From Pomphorhynchus laevis (Eukaryota; Acanthocephala; Palaeacanthocephala; Echinorhynchida; Pomphorhynchidae), in assembly GCA_012934845.2 (NCBI GenBank), contig WNNJ02002989.1:62001-126000 (forward strand): 64,000 nucleotides of DNA. The letters are read 5' to 3'. The position numbers were made by a program, and so were the translations under genes. This document shows, piece after piece, positions 54,701 through 61,910 of the stretch. Below the pieces are notes generated by a model that was not told the origin of the DNA, ran no database searches, and saw only the letters and a list, made by a program, of their open reading frames with translations. Position 1 is the first letter of the stretch; every line of letters starts with the position of its first letter.

Positions 54701-55931
54701 GAATTTGGAATATTGAGAGTGATTCTTGCGTTGTTTAATTCAGTGTAATAAAATTTCATTATTTTAAGTCGAAACACATCCTACTCTTCATCTATTTGAA
54801 AAAAATATTATAGCATGTCAATGAATTTATTTTAGTGACATAAATGCTGAAATACTAAAAAGCATTGAAATCTCATGGGAAAAAATCTATAAGATATTTA
54901 TAAGTAAATAAGGCGTGGAACATATTTGTTTAATAACATCTAGCAAGAGCAACCAAAAATTAGCAAACAAATATTTTTAGATGTATATAAAGACAAATAT
55001 ACTTAAAAAACGCGCAACCCCGTTTAGAAATTATTAGGGTGGACTACTGCCGTTTCTATTTGTGAATCAAAAAATTTATTTACTTATGTATTTTTAGTGA
55101 ATCAATGTTATCGATTAATTTGAAGCTAAGCGATCTAACAAAATGATCAAAAATAAATGTGTCATTTGTTTTAAAATAATCCATTATTTCTGCCAAAATA
55201 TAAACGAAGAAGTTCATATTTATAAGCATAAAGTTGATTTCAAGTTTCACATTTTGATAGCTGTTGTTATCATCTGCGGGAGAAAATTTTGGTACGAACA
55301 ATTCAGATTTTGTTCCTGAATCTGATAGCTAAAAATTGTTGTAAACTGCTGTCTGGTTCCTTAGATTGAACCTTCTTGATAAAGATTGAATCTTTATGCT
55401 TCAAAATGACTCTCTTTGGAAATCACTGCCGTATGAATTTCAATATTTTGAATTGATGATAAATTAAAAATACAAATTTGAATGAAATTAGTGATACTTA
55501 CTTGTGACAAAATACTATGTTTTATCGTGCATTGATTTAATGTTTAATTTAATGTTATAAAATATTTAATAAAGTAATATCTAACTATCTAATCTGTATT
55601 AAAAAATTGAAAACCACAATTTGAGATTGATTCGGAACTATTTTTATCGTTTGAATCCATTATTATTAAAAGAAGCCCAAAATGTTTTTGAGCCTTGTGA
55701 AATGTTAATTTAATAAAAACGATTTGGATTTAATAGAAATTAAATATTAATTTATTAATTTTATTAAATTTATATTAAATTTAATATTCGATTACTTATA
55801 AAAGTTAACAATTCTGATATAAGTGAAAAACATACCTGTCCTGGACTTGTAAAAGGTCTGCATAACTCACCACTTAAACTGTCAACACGCTGTTGCAAAA
55901 GTTTAGACGAATTTATTCCATTGCTTGAAAG
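24614..55931 (-). CDS. dlg: Discs-large (DLG) MAGUK scaffold protein, 16 exons, N-terminus outside the window
   Basis: DLG is a membrane-associated scaffold of cell junctions and synapses that binds C-terminal peptides through PDZ domains. Exons, from high to low coordinate, are: 55836-55931, 51192-51278, 50807-50934, 50654-50756, 50396-50605, 47402-47634, 42733-42874, 40107-40227, 36012-36399, 35902-35962, 34465-34564, 33084-33185, 27252-27424, 27095-27204, 26959-27050, 24614-24720. All junctions are GT-AG and phases match at every join, giving 2253 nt (750 aa plus stop). Domain order is that of the family: PDZ1 and PDZ2 each with [12 protein letters not shown]3 with [11 protein letters not shown]3 with [13 protein letters not shown], and a GK domain with TTRPKR. 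The L27 end was not found below 64000. The long introns are full of retroelements. Identity is near certain; the first exon is the least secure. Confidence 0.96.
25740..25810. repeat. AT palindrome
   Basis: Alternating TATAATATTATA-type sequence, a self-complementary simple repeat just before the 215-bp array. Confidence 0.7.
25810..26530 (+). repeat. 215-bp tandem repeat, three copies plus a partial
   Basis: Units start with AAATCAACAAAATATT at 25810, 26025, 26240 and 26461. Copies one and two are almost identical and copy three differs at several bases. Each unit includes a MITE right end (TGATACATCGTCTGTTATT). The last partial unit runs into the full MITE at 26508. Confidence 0.92.
26508..26740 (+). 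mobile_element. MITE copy 2
   Basis: It shows CATCATAGGAAATAAGTC, GCGTATTTGGCTCCG, ACATAGCAGTTTCTCCTGAT and the end TCGTCTGTTATTTATTAGTC. It is continuous with the 215-bp tandem array. Confidence 0.8.
26959..27050 (-). CDS. dlg: DLG exon: GK domain alpha-helical part
   Basis: It reads [20 protein letters not shown], corresponding to MNKRLTEEQARKTFERA.K of MAGUK GKs, and ends HFS plus one base. Acceptor is TATAG and donor GTATAT. Confidence 0.94.
27095..27204 (-). CDS. dlg: DLG exon: GK domain middle
   Basis: It reads [16 protein letters not shown], then [17 protein letters not shown], matching KHCILDVSGNAIKRLQ..LYPI.IFIKPKS.ENI of the family. It lies between minimal introns of 47 and 44 bp and ends in phase 2 at GTAAGA. 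Confidence 0.97.
27252..27424 (-). CDS. dlg: DLG exon: GK domain core
   Basis: It encodes [19 protein letters not shown], then [15 protein letters not shown] and KLAEQ. These are the GMP-binding-region landmarks of the GK fold ([23 protein letters not shown]), here used for phosphopeptide binding in MAGUKs. Phase 0 donor GTTTAT, then a 47-bp intron. Confidence 0.98.
27521..27850. mobile_element. Foldback element, copy B
   Basis: Two tandem rounds of GACGAATGCCGTTTCGTCAT, then CCCTCCCACTACTGGATGCA and AGGAGGACA with the complementary strand between them. It closes with TTACATATAAGCCCGA/TCGGGCTTATATGTAA and the end motif GCGGAATGGTATCATTTG, as in the other copies. It lies in the DLG intron before the GK core exon. 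Confidence 0.8.
30285..31862 (+). mobile_element. LINE-B copy inserted in LINE-E
   Basis: 5'-truncated in the RT region. The frames carry [53 protein letters not shown], then a long open C-terminal part to [19 protein letters not shown]. The tail has the stem-loop (31815-31830) and a T-rich end. TTCAC on both sides is a possible target duplication. The 320-codon open frame (30823-31785) suggests a younger copy than the one at 12735. Confidence 0.9.
32704..32975 (-). repeat. Two 136-bp tandem units at the 5' end of LINE-E
   Basis: Units begin GTTTGTTCGGATATCTCCCG (32704) and GTTTGTTCAGTTATCTCCCG (32840). Both contain CTCTCTTCCGCCTTTTC and GTTGGAGTCATCGGAGTGA. Position upstream of EN suggests 5'-UTR monomers. 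Confidence 0.8.
33084..33185 (-). CDS. dlg: DLG exon: start of guanylate kinase-like domain
   Basis: It reads [20 protein letters not shown], matching Y.RPVIILGPLKDRINDD of MAGUK GK domains, in which the ATP P-loop is degenerate. It ends CVA plus the first base of His, completed by the next exon to give HTTRPKR across a 5.66-kb intron. Confidence 0.97.
33588..33815 (+). mobile_element. MITE copy 3
   Basis: Ends are inverted repeats: left TATGGATGGATAATAAATAA ... TGTATTAGAATAAG, right CTTATTCTGATACAACGTCT ... TTAGTCAATTCATAAA. Inner hairpin AAATACA...TGTATTT. It lies in a DLG intron. Confidence 0.85.
34465..34564 (-). CDS. dlg: DLG exon: HOOK / E-F region
   Basis: It reads [19 protein letters not shown], then [12 protein letters not shown] basic FPF-like motif followed by an acidic run is typical of the DLG HOOK. 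The phase requires the acceptor AACTAG just before AGTGCT; the alternative AG two bases further on would hit a stop. Donor GTATAG, phase 1. Confidence 0.9.
34734..35830 (+). mobile_element. Penelope-like element, N-terminal half
   Basis: A 328-codon frame ends its useful part with [20 protein letters not shown], the first PLE RT block (family DKG...VV..). After a stop at 35718, another frame gives [16 protein letters not shown], the PKxHK block typical of Penelope-like RTs. The codons are extremely AT-rich. No GIY-YIG part is here. It sits sense-opposite to DLG in an intron. Confidence 0.7.
35902..35962 (-). CDS. dlg: DLG exon: start of HOOK region
   Basis: After the 49-bp intron the frame continues [21 protein letters not shown], equivalent to RRVERKERARLKTVKF of vertebrate DLGs: the basic SH3-HOOK junction. 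It ends in phase 0 at GTTAAT. Confidence 0.95.
36012..36399 (-). CDS. dlg: DLG exon: linker and SH3 domain
   Basis: It starts [15 protein letters not shown], like the YSRFEAKIHDLREQ segment after PDZ3. After a linker it gives the SH3 core: [39 protein letters not shown] and GIIPSKRR. The split exon end AG/GTTAGA leads to a 49-bp intron. This is the longest exon (388 nt). Confidence 0.97.
36628..36851 (-). mobile_element. MITE copy 4
   Basis: Reverse orientation of the family: TTTTATGAATTGACTAATAA, CATCAGGAGGAACTGCTATG, CCAAATACGTGCAAATGACG, then TTATTCTAATCC...TTATTATCTATTCATAAAAT. Terminal inverted repeats are visible. Confidence 0.85.
36945..37260 (-). mobile_element. Penelope-like fragment
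   Basis: The minus frame reads [40 protein letters not shown] and YMDEIEILN. This is the RT segment just before the catalytic block, as at 38050-38230. It joins the C-terminal motif TGAGCATTCATGCATACCA by an internal deletion. Confidence 0.65.
37636..38230 (-). mobile_element. Penelope-like RT fragment with catalytic block
   Basis: It reads [47 protein letters not shown] and [19 protein letters not shown]...SP..A and RY.DD are the PLE/telomerase-like RT signatures; the YIDD catalytic pair is intact. Confidence 0.75.
38231..40106. other. DLG intron interval
   Basis: AT-rich, with no exon-like or transposon-like open segment that I recognise. Confidence 0.5.
40107..40227 (-). CDS. dlg: DLG exon: second half of PDZ3
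   Basis: It starts [20 protein letters not shown], matching GDQILSVNGIDLR.ATHEQA of the family with the ligand-contacting His, then [11 protein letters not shown]. It ends in phase 1 at GTAATT. The 2.5-kb intron before it holds a foldback element. Confidence 0.96.
40330..40375 (+). repeat. MITE right-end scrap
   Basis: GATGACCTCTAATC and AATTCTGATACATCGT match the MITE right end. The rest of the element is missing. Confidence 0.6.
40824..41011. mobile_element. Foldback element in a DLG intron
   Basis: Left arm TTGCTTAATCC ... CAACTTCT ... GTTACTAGTATTTTACA and right arm TGTAAAATACTAGTAAC ... AGAAGTTG ... GGATTAAACAA are complementary, with a perfect 17-bp core. It is about 190 bp long and non-coding. 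Confidence 0.75.
41717..41755. repeat. Short perfect hairpin
   Basis: AATGACGATATCAGTC and GACTGATATCGTCAATT pair over about 15 bp around GTTTT. It lies in a DLG intron. Confidence 0.8.
42733..42874 (-). CDS. dlg: DLG exon: first half of PDZ3
   Basis: It reads [22 protein letters not shown], then [15 protein letters not shown]. This is the PDZ3 signature of DLG/PSD-95 (GLGFNIVGG, GIFVSFILAGGPAD). It starts with one base completing an Arg codon (phase 2) and ends in phase 0 at GTAATC. Confidence 0.96.
42993..43110 (-). CDS. Candidate optional DLG exon before PDZ3
   Basis: This open segment sits between a good acceptor (TTTCCCACAG) and an AATAG/GTAATA donor. It reads [15 protein letters not shown], then [11 protein letters not shown], ending DSN plus AG. 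The AG joins the PDZ3 exon in phase to give RNIRKV. Its start needs a preceding phase-1 exon end. The inner donor of the previous exon (after SLI) would supply that, whereas the outer donor skips this exon in frame. It may be alternatively spliced, or an intermediate exon may be unseen. Confidence 0.5.
43200..44500. other. DLG intron interval, possibly an unidentified decayed element
   Basis: Base composition is less AT-rich than the flanks and there are short broken frames (for example [20 protein letters not shown] near 43395), all stop-rich. I cannot assign a family. Confidence 0.3.
44520..45255. mobile_element. Large palindromic element with a tRNA-like core
   Basis: Arms 44525-44700 and 45075-45250 are inverted copies: TAGTTGCTAGGTCACACAAG against CTTGTGTGACCTAGCAACTA, CCAGCTACAGAATC against GATTATGTAGCTGG, and CCACAGCCGTTTT against AAAACGGCTGTGG. 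A third partial copy of the arm lies at 44710-44775. Penelope-like C-terminal sequence flanks both sides. Confidence 0.75.
44945..45013 (+). ncRNA. tRNA-like sequence (SINE head or pseudo-tRNA)
   Basis: The 69-nt segment has ends GATTCGT and ATGAATC that pair over 7 bp (one G-T), a D-arm-like TAGCCTAGCAGTCAAGAGC resembling box A, and GACAT...ATGTC where a T-arm would be. The box B consensus is poor. It is probably a decayed tRNA-derived sequence, not a working tRNA. Confidence 0.25.
45240..45730 (-). mobile_element. Penelope-like fragments, rearranged
   Basis: Minus frames carry [36 protein letters not shown], and separately [11 protein letters not shown] and [11 protein letters not shown]. 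The second Asp of the YIDD pair is replaced in one and the first in the other, so both catalytic blocks are dead. Confidence 0.7.
46300..46800 (-). mobile_element. Penelope-like RT fragment
   Basis: It is homologous base for base over long stretches to 37636-38060, with small deletions (the YIDD codons are shortened near 46520), and carries the same C-terminal GGTATGCATGAATGCTCATG motif at its start. Confidence 0.75.
46801..47401. other. DLG intron interval
   Basis: AT-rich, with short direct repeats of AATGATTAA. No other feature seen. Confidence 0.5.
47402..47634 (-). CDS. dlg: DLG exon: second half of PDZ2 and PDZ2-PDZ3 linker
   Basis: It starts [18 protein letters not shown], a diverged alpha-B helix keeping the His at the position that contacts ligand, then CVTIVVGHP as the last PDZ strand, then an acidic, Ser-rich linker ending DSDDR. 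Acceptor is GTTTAG and the donor is ACAG/GTGATA, phase 2. An inner candidate donor ATAG/GTTCGG lies about 28 bp earlier. Confidence 0.88.
47794..47814 (-). CDS. Candidate 21-nt DLG microexon
   Basis: TGTCTAG precedes and GTGAAT follows a 21-nt segment encoding RRKKREQ, phase 0 at both ends. It lies between two DLG exons that also meet in phase 0. Inclusion would add seven mostly charged residues to the loop before the PDZ2 alpha-B helix. There is no evidence beyond splice signals and phase. Confidence 0.3.
47815..49493. other. DLG intron interval
   Basis: AT-rich. A segment TTTATTTTAACGCCACA...GGGCAATTAA occurs twice (about 48408-48465 and 48877-48935), a diverged direct repeat. No gene. Confidence 0.5.
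49494..50200 (-). mobile_element. LINE RT fragment in a DLG intron
   Basis: The minus strand reads [12 protein letters not shown] (catalytic block, about 50190) and [13 protein letters not shown], then after a frameshift [17 protein letters not shown] and [13 protein letters not shown]. The latter is the LY.S.I.S.LTYG..... region C-terminal to RT in jockey/CR1-type LINEs. Broken and 5'-truncated. Confidence 0.7.
50396..50605 (-). CDS. dlg: DLG exon: first half of PDZ2
   Basis: It encodes [20 protein letters not shown], close to the MAGUK PDZ2 start ([16 protein letters not shown]), then [31 protein letters not shown] and a strong GTAAGA donor. An earlier in-frame GT after GDRLIM (about 50411) would give a PDZ2 of more usual length, so the exact donor is open. 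Confidence 0.94.
50654..50756 (-). CDS. dlg: DLG exon: end of PDZ1
   Basis: Joined to the previous exon it reads [14 protein letters not shown], then the alpha-B helix with the peptide-contacting His in [12 protein letters not shown], then the last strand GDKIVL. It is separated from its neighbours by minimal introns of 50 bp (upstream) and 48 bp (downstream). Confidence 0.94.
50807..50934 (-). CDS. dlg: DLG exon: PDZ1 carboxylate-binding loop
   Basis: It begins [13 protein letters not shown], the PDZ carboxylate-binding loop, continues [19 protein letters not shown] and ends in phase 2 at a GTTAGT donor. The GGxAxxDGRL stretch is characteristic of DLG PDZ1. Acceptor is TTGTAG. Confidence 0.95.
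51192..51278 (-). CDS. dlg: DLG exon: start of PDZ1
   Basis: The exon has 29 codons and phase 0 ends, with acceptor GTTTAG and donor GTGAGT. It ends in [10 protein letters not shown], the first beta strand of a MAGUK PDZ1 (compare WEYEEI.LER in the family), and runs straight into [13 protein letters not shown] of the next exon. Confidence 0.9.
51706..54140 (+). mobile_element. LINE-F, RTE-clade LINE, 5'-truncated
   Basis: It starts within the endonuclease ([39 protein letters not shown]), then RT with [53 protein letters not shown] and [13 protein letters not shown]. The tail is [33 protein letters not shown] and [20 protein letters not shown], the RTE-type C-terminus, with an A/G-rich end. 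Frameshifts at about 52360 and 52915 and stops at 53127 and 53534 inactivate it. It lies in the DLG intron before PDZ1. Confidence 0.9.
54141..55835. other. DLG intron interval
   Basis: Strongly AT-rich, with TAATAAATTTA-type simple sequence at 54230-54480. No feature otherwise. Confidence 0.5.
55836..55931 (-). CDS. dlg: DLG exon: linker before PDZ1
   Basis: This open segment of 32 codons runs between a TCTAG acceptor and a GTATGT donor, phase 0 at both ends, and reads [14 protein letters not shown] onward. It has no domain of its own and joins in frame to the next exon 4.56 kb downstream. It fits the variable region between L27 and PDZ1. It is supported only by splice sites, openness and phase. 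Confidence 0.6.
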
Positions 55932-57400
55932 CTAGATAATATCAAAGACCATAGAAATGACCCGTTTATTTAAGGTGTTTATTTAACAGTCTTTGTAAAA
56001 AGATAATTTATATTAAAAATATGCTAATTATTAATATACTAAGTACATTATAAATATACTATAAAATAATTTACAAAAAGCTATCTTCTATGATTTTGAA
56101 ATATCTAAATCACTCTTAATTTGAAATCTAAAACAAGCTGTCAGCTGATGCTATTTTATAGGTAAAAGATAAAACAGAAAGCTTGAAATGAAAATACACT
56201 TTTAAATAAGATATATTAGGGAAATGATGAGGGGAAGTATTGAAAAATTAATTTATGTCAATCGACAATGTGAATCTCGCAATCATACATTAATTTAATA
56301 ATAAAAATTAGCTTGTGATATAAATTTGCTTTTACAAAAACCTAAAGACACATCCGTTTACTTATCGTTTACTTAAATGTGACTCTAGATATAAAATGGT
56401 AAACCACATAAATATACTAGACACTAATAAGAATAACTACAAAATTGCCGGATTTAAAGCCTTATTTTCTAATCGATTTGAAAAATGAAATGCGCAAAAT
56501 TATGATATTACCTACAAAAAATCTTTAAAACAAGCAGATGTCAGTGTGAATCAAAAAATGCGCTTTTTCATTTCGAAATATGTGAAGCAAAATGGTCTAA
56601 GCAACGGTTTTCGATCTGAACTAGGCAAGATTGAATTAAAACATATATGCACCCTAATGTATATTTTGACATCCTTGAGACGAATAAGATCTAAACCCAC
56701 AAATAACACAAAGATTCATAATATATAACAAATTTATAGATTCTTTGATATAAAAGAATTTTATTAAATTCTTTGATATAAAAGGATCTGTAATATATTA
56801 TAGATCTATGAGTGTTCAGTGTAGACAAGCAAAATCCCATCCATCAGTAGGGATTCTAATAACGTTATCCGCTTTAGTATCCACAAAGATCTAAATAATA
56901 TTTATATTAACAATCATAATTATCCCAAACCGAATTAGATATCCAAATATTTATACAAGTGAGACCCAAAGCTGTTCTTTACAGGAATAAACTTAATTTT
57001 GTCTTATTTTTATAAAATTATTATTTCGAATAGACATAAATAATATTTGATGGTAATACTATCGCATTACATGTGCTCGACATCCGCCCGTATTAAATTC
57101 TACACTACAAATTATTAACTACAATGCAGAAGGCATCAAATATTTACGTTCCATAGGCTTCCTTGCAAACATTTCCTCATTTTACATAATTGTTCAAACA
57201 AAAACGTTATACTGTGATCTTTGAATCACATCAGGATTTCATTGCATCGAAATTTCTGCAACTCTCCTCGTAAGGGGACAGACGGAAATAGCTTATTTGT
57301 TGGTTAAAATTATGAATTTTTCAAATGGGGTTAGTAAAAGACAGCTGTTCAATAGCTATTGAAACACCCCTATGCTAATTTGTAAGCTGTTACTTTGCTC
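55932..57400. other. Interval upstream of the first visible DLG exon
   Basis: I looked for an L27-coding exon on the minus strand and found no convincing one. No other feature. Confidence 0.4.
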
Positions 57401-57409
57401 CATTTTCAT

Positions 57410-57660
57410 CATCTTCAGAAATAATTGCCCAACTCTCAAAACGATGTGATCAGATTAGTTTTGATCGCACCATTATAATTGCAGATAATTTCAACATTCA
57501 CAGCACTAATCCTCAAAGTACTAAACTACGACTTAACTCCACCTTCCTCCGTAATCTTGGATTAACCCTGCAATTGTCTTTGTCGGATGTCATTTACTAT
57601 AGCTATAACAAAACAAGCATCATCTACCAGTATTTGAATCCACTCCCGCACAAATGACAG
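57410..57660 (+). pseudogene. LINE endonuclease scrap
   Basis: The frame contains IIADNFNIHSTNPQS, a changed GDFNIH block, followed by LGLTLQLSLSDVIYYSYN. Too short and changed to assign to a family. Confidence 0.35.
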
Positions 57661-57839
57661 TTGACGTGGAAAGTTTGTGGCCATTTATTCGAAAACATAA
57701 GTTAGTAATCGCCAAAATTATCAAATCACCTGAAATTGTTATCTAACGCCATGAAAAACTAAATATCCCAAAATTCAGTCAGTAAATCGACACCTCTAAA
57801 CTGAATACATTCCAAGTTGCTATGATACATCATCAATAG

Positions 57840-58243
57840 TTAGCAATACAGCATCCGCACATTGCTCATTACGATCTCACATTGCTCAAAAGAAGGAGTA
57901 TAAGACAAGGAACAGTAAGAAAGAAGATCTGCAAGGTCGTTAAAGAAAATACGGGAGTGGGCAGCTGAGCCTGGACGGTATACAATCACAAGTTCTATAG
58001 GGAAAGAAATGAGCGGAATCCAAAAAAGGTAGAGTAGTTTGGGACATGTAAAAGAAGGGAATTGCGGGAACGCAAGGAACAGTAAACAGGACAAGAATTA
58101 TCAAGAAAAGGAAGGTTGAGAAATAAAGGGGTATGAAAAGTCACAAGGCGGAAAGCAACGAGAAGAAAACGAATTTGAATACGACAATATATTGTAGGCA
58201 AATCTAGAAAACCAAGATGGTTTCCGGTGTCCTTTCTACACAC
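57840..58243 (-). mobile_element. Chimeric LINE-B scrap
   Basis: The minus strand gives IYCRIQIRFLLVAFRLV and RSRNSLLLHVPNYS (LINE-B C-terminus), directly followed by IELVIVYRPGSAAHSRIFF and LADLLSYCSLS (LINE-B endonuclease). The EN-after-RT order is the reverse of the element, so two pieces are joined. Confidence 0.65.
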
Positions 58244-58253
58244 ACTGATTATA

Positions 58254-61200
58254 CCATCAAATACAATTCCAAACCCATGTCATCTTCACTTCCCGACACC
58301 CGCGATCCGTCCATCTTGTCTAGTTTTTATATAACCTGCATCCCTTAATCGGAATAACATTCACTAACCTACACAATCCTTCCACTCATAACCTTTCCTC
58401 ACATCGCTTGCCACACTCTATATTATCCCTATCCTCTTTGTCTCCGCTGTCGAACCTACTTCCTTCATATCATTCACTCCCAGCTATCGCATCGTGACCT
58501 CACCTACTCACGTCACTTGTCCTCCTTCACAAAAACGCTTTCCTTTTCGCGATAGTTGCGTCATAGTCAATAATATCACTCATTCCATCTCCTTATCTCT
58601 ACAAACATGTCTCGACTAAGATGTTACAGCCTTCAGATTCATCCTATTGTCTCTTGCTTCTGATGATAACACATCGTTTCATAACGACATCTCTCCTGTC
58701 GCATTCATCCACCTAAACAAATCTTCTCAATATAATCCTTCAAAGCCCCTACCCAGAAAATTGTATTCAAGCAATCCTCTCACGCGTCCTCTATAACGTC
58801 CTCGCAACGATTTAAACTCATCTCCCTTCAGTCACTCGCATTTTCCACGATCGCACTCCTTCCGAAATCGCTCAACTCTCCTCTGCCCCATCGAAACATG
58901 CCGTGGCAAAAAAATGCCGAAACATCCCTCTCAATCCAGAACATCATCAGAAATTTTCAAGTTATCCACAACGAATCCAAAATTCGATGACGCTTCATCT
59001 CCCCCTCTGAGTCTTCACCACTAGTATATATCACCACACACGGTTTCCGCCTGAAGCTCTCAACACCAGATATATTCTCTAAAAATCTGATCTCATTCTC
59101 CCCCACTTAAACAAGCAATCTGACGATCTCTTCTTACTTAACGAATCATGACACACTGATTCCGACGACCTCTCTATTCGCTGTCTGATCTATGCCGGTT
59201 GCTCACTATATCAATTCACCCGTCCCCTCAGCTCATCCCCTTCTAAATTATCTAATCATGGCGCATTGTCGCATTTGACAGGTAACCCCGCATCTACTCT
59301 CAAAATCACTGCCACTTTCAGTCCTTGCTCTTTTGAATTATTCACTTGTGGTTATTCTAGCTTGATTGCTCTGTATCTCGCCATTGTAAAACGTCCCGGA
59401 TCATCAGCTTATCATCCTTATTTCTTACCGAACTCGCTGACCTCCTGTCCCACTGATTCCAGTTGTCCTCCATCCTTCAACGTTCTTAACAACTTAAACA
59501 TCCGCCTCGACGATCCTTTTCCACCGATTCCACCCAGTTCATCAACATTCTATCAAACAATAACTACAAACCCATCTCCACTGCCCCCACACATATCCTT
59601 GGGGCACAAGAAACCATCGCTGTTTCCGATCGTTTTCCTGCCTACACCTTACTGTCCATCTTCGATCCTGATCTATCCGACCACTTTCTCGTAACCATTG
59701 ATCTCACTCCCACCCACACCCCGCCTCACACACCTACAATTCTATGTCGCCCTTGGAAAAATCTTAACCTCTCCCTTCTCTGCTATGCCTCACTCAAATC
59801 GTCTCTATCATCTCCCACAATGACATCATCGTATCCTCACGATTTCACATTTCTTCTCGACACTGAGCACACATCCACTCTCGATCTTGTCTTGATTTCA
59901 AGCTTCACCCTCACCGTCGCTTGTACCGTGCTCCATTGTTTGACTTTCAATGCATACTCTCAAAACACCGATTCCGTCATGCTTTTCGAGTTTATCACCG
60001 CTCTCTCAGACGTGATATCCGTTCGTTCTCTACGTATCTCCGTGATTCCTATCTTACTCTGTGCCGGGCTCGTCTCAACCTACAGCGTACAAAATGCAAC
60101 TTTTTCTGTCAGCATAAAATCATCACTTCACTCAACTCTAAGTCTCTCTTGCATACGTTTAACTCAATCCTTGCAAGCTCGTCATCGTCTTGCAAAATCA
60201 ATCCCAATTATTTTCGTCATTTCTCAAAACCAAAATATCCACGTTGCTCTCTCACACCTTGTCTCCATTCATTCCAATCTTCCACGCCTCTCCTCATCCT
60301 CCCGGAACTTTTTCATCTTCTTCCTGTCTCACCTACCAAGGTATCATCTGTCCTTATGTCCTTGACCAACAAACCCTCACATTCCGATCCCCTGCCTACC
60401 CCATACTAAAATTCATATACTCATCGATATCCTCTTTCCTCACCACCTCGTTTAGCTCGTTCATCCGCAGTCGTATATTTCCTTCACAATGGAAATCCGA
60501 CATCGTTCGTCCCTCCTTAACAAACAATCGCTCGACCGCTCCCTTCCTTCTAGCTATCGCAACATTTCACTCCTCCCTACTCTTTCTAAGCTCTTAGAAC
60601 GCCTCATCTTCATACAGATCAACACTTATCTCTCTTCATCCAATATGTACCCTCCTTTCCAATCCGCTTTCCGCTCTAATCATTCCACAGAAATCGCTTG
60701 CATGAAAGTTTACAACGACTTACTCATTTCTCGAGACAAGGCATTATATTGTGTTCTCATCTCTCTCGACCTATCCTCCGCATTTGACATTGTCGACCAC
60801 TCCGTTCTCCTTTCTCGCCTTCGTTATGATTACGGCTTTTCTTCCTCCTCCGTAGCATGGTTTGCCTCATATCTTTCCGACCGTTCCTTTCGCGTCTGTT
60901 CTAATTCATCATCCCATCCCTATTTTATGCGAGGTCCCACAAGGTTCAGCCCTAGGTTCCCTACTTTTATCTCTTCTACATGGCGATCTCTCTCCGTTTA
61001 TCAAACCTTACTCCTTTAACGTCATTCAATACGCCGACGACATTATCATCTATGTGCATGCATTTGTCCATCGGATACACGATATCGGAATTTCTGTCTC
61101 AAACTGTCTTTCTTCTATCTATAAACATCTCTCCCATTTTCATCTCGTTCTAAACCCCGACAAGTCCAAAAAATGTAGATCGTTCCACTCCCCGTCAAAC

Positions 61201-61910
61201 TAACATATCTCCTCGCCCTGTATCATTTGCCTCGTCATTCATCTGCATAGTCCATAATCTAACTTTCTTAGGCTTCAATTTCGATGATCACCTTTGCCTT
61301 AAACCCTTCGTCCGTGACAAGGTCCGATCGTCTAACTCAATTCCCCGTGACATCCGCCGTATTCGCTCCCTATCGTGTATTGTCTTCATTCATTGTTTCT
61401 CTTCCCTAAAATCGATTAATACATCAGCATTTTCGACAATTCTCCAAAAGCAATCATCCTACCCCTACAAAACATCGTCAACTCCGCCGTTTGAGTGCTC
61501 CTACGTCTTCGTCGCTAAACCATACATCTTGCTCAACACTTCCGACTCACCATCCACATCCGCATACAACTCCCCTTCTTCTCGTAACTTTTCGTCTCCG
61601 CTGCCCGCACTCAATCGTTCATCAACCTCCCTTTCTTAGAAGACACTTGCTCCCACCTTTCTACCGCTGCGTTCCAGTCATACCTCTTACTCCACGTTCC
61701 CAATTACTTCAGCAACTACGGTCTCCGAGCCTTCCTCGTCGCCGCCTCACTCGCCTGGAATCGACTCCCTCTTGACGTCCGCCGCGCTCCCTCCTTTATC
61801 ACATTCAAATACCTTCTCCGTTCCCACCTACTCAACACATGATTTAGATTTTTTCGTGATCATGTAAGCATGCGCTGGCACGCATTTGCCACGTAAAAAT
61901 AAATCTCTTT
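58254..61910 (+). mobile_element. LINE-B, long but decayed copy
   Basis: It starts inside ORF1 (CATGTCATCTTCACTTCCCG matches 16045) and runs through EN (LYLAIVKRPGSSAYHP; the catalytic GDFN block is damaged to LNNLNIR), the LSDHFLV-like region, and RT ([53 protein letters not shown]) to the C-terminal [18 protein letters not shown] and stem-loop tail (61868-61883). Many frameshifts. Confidence 0.88.

Noticed and set aside
55080-55301. Minus-strand 73-codon ORF as a DLG exon
   Set aside because: No domain match, AT-driven composition and no convincing splice sites; the flanking exons already join in phase.
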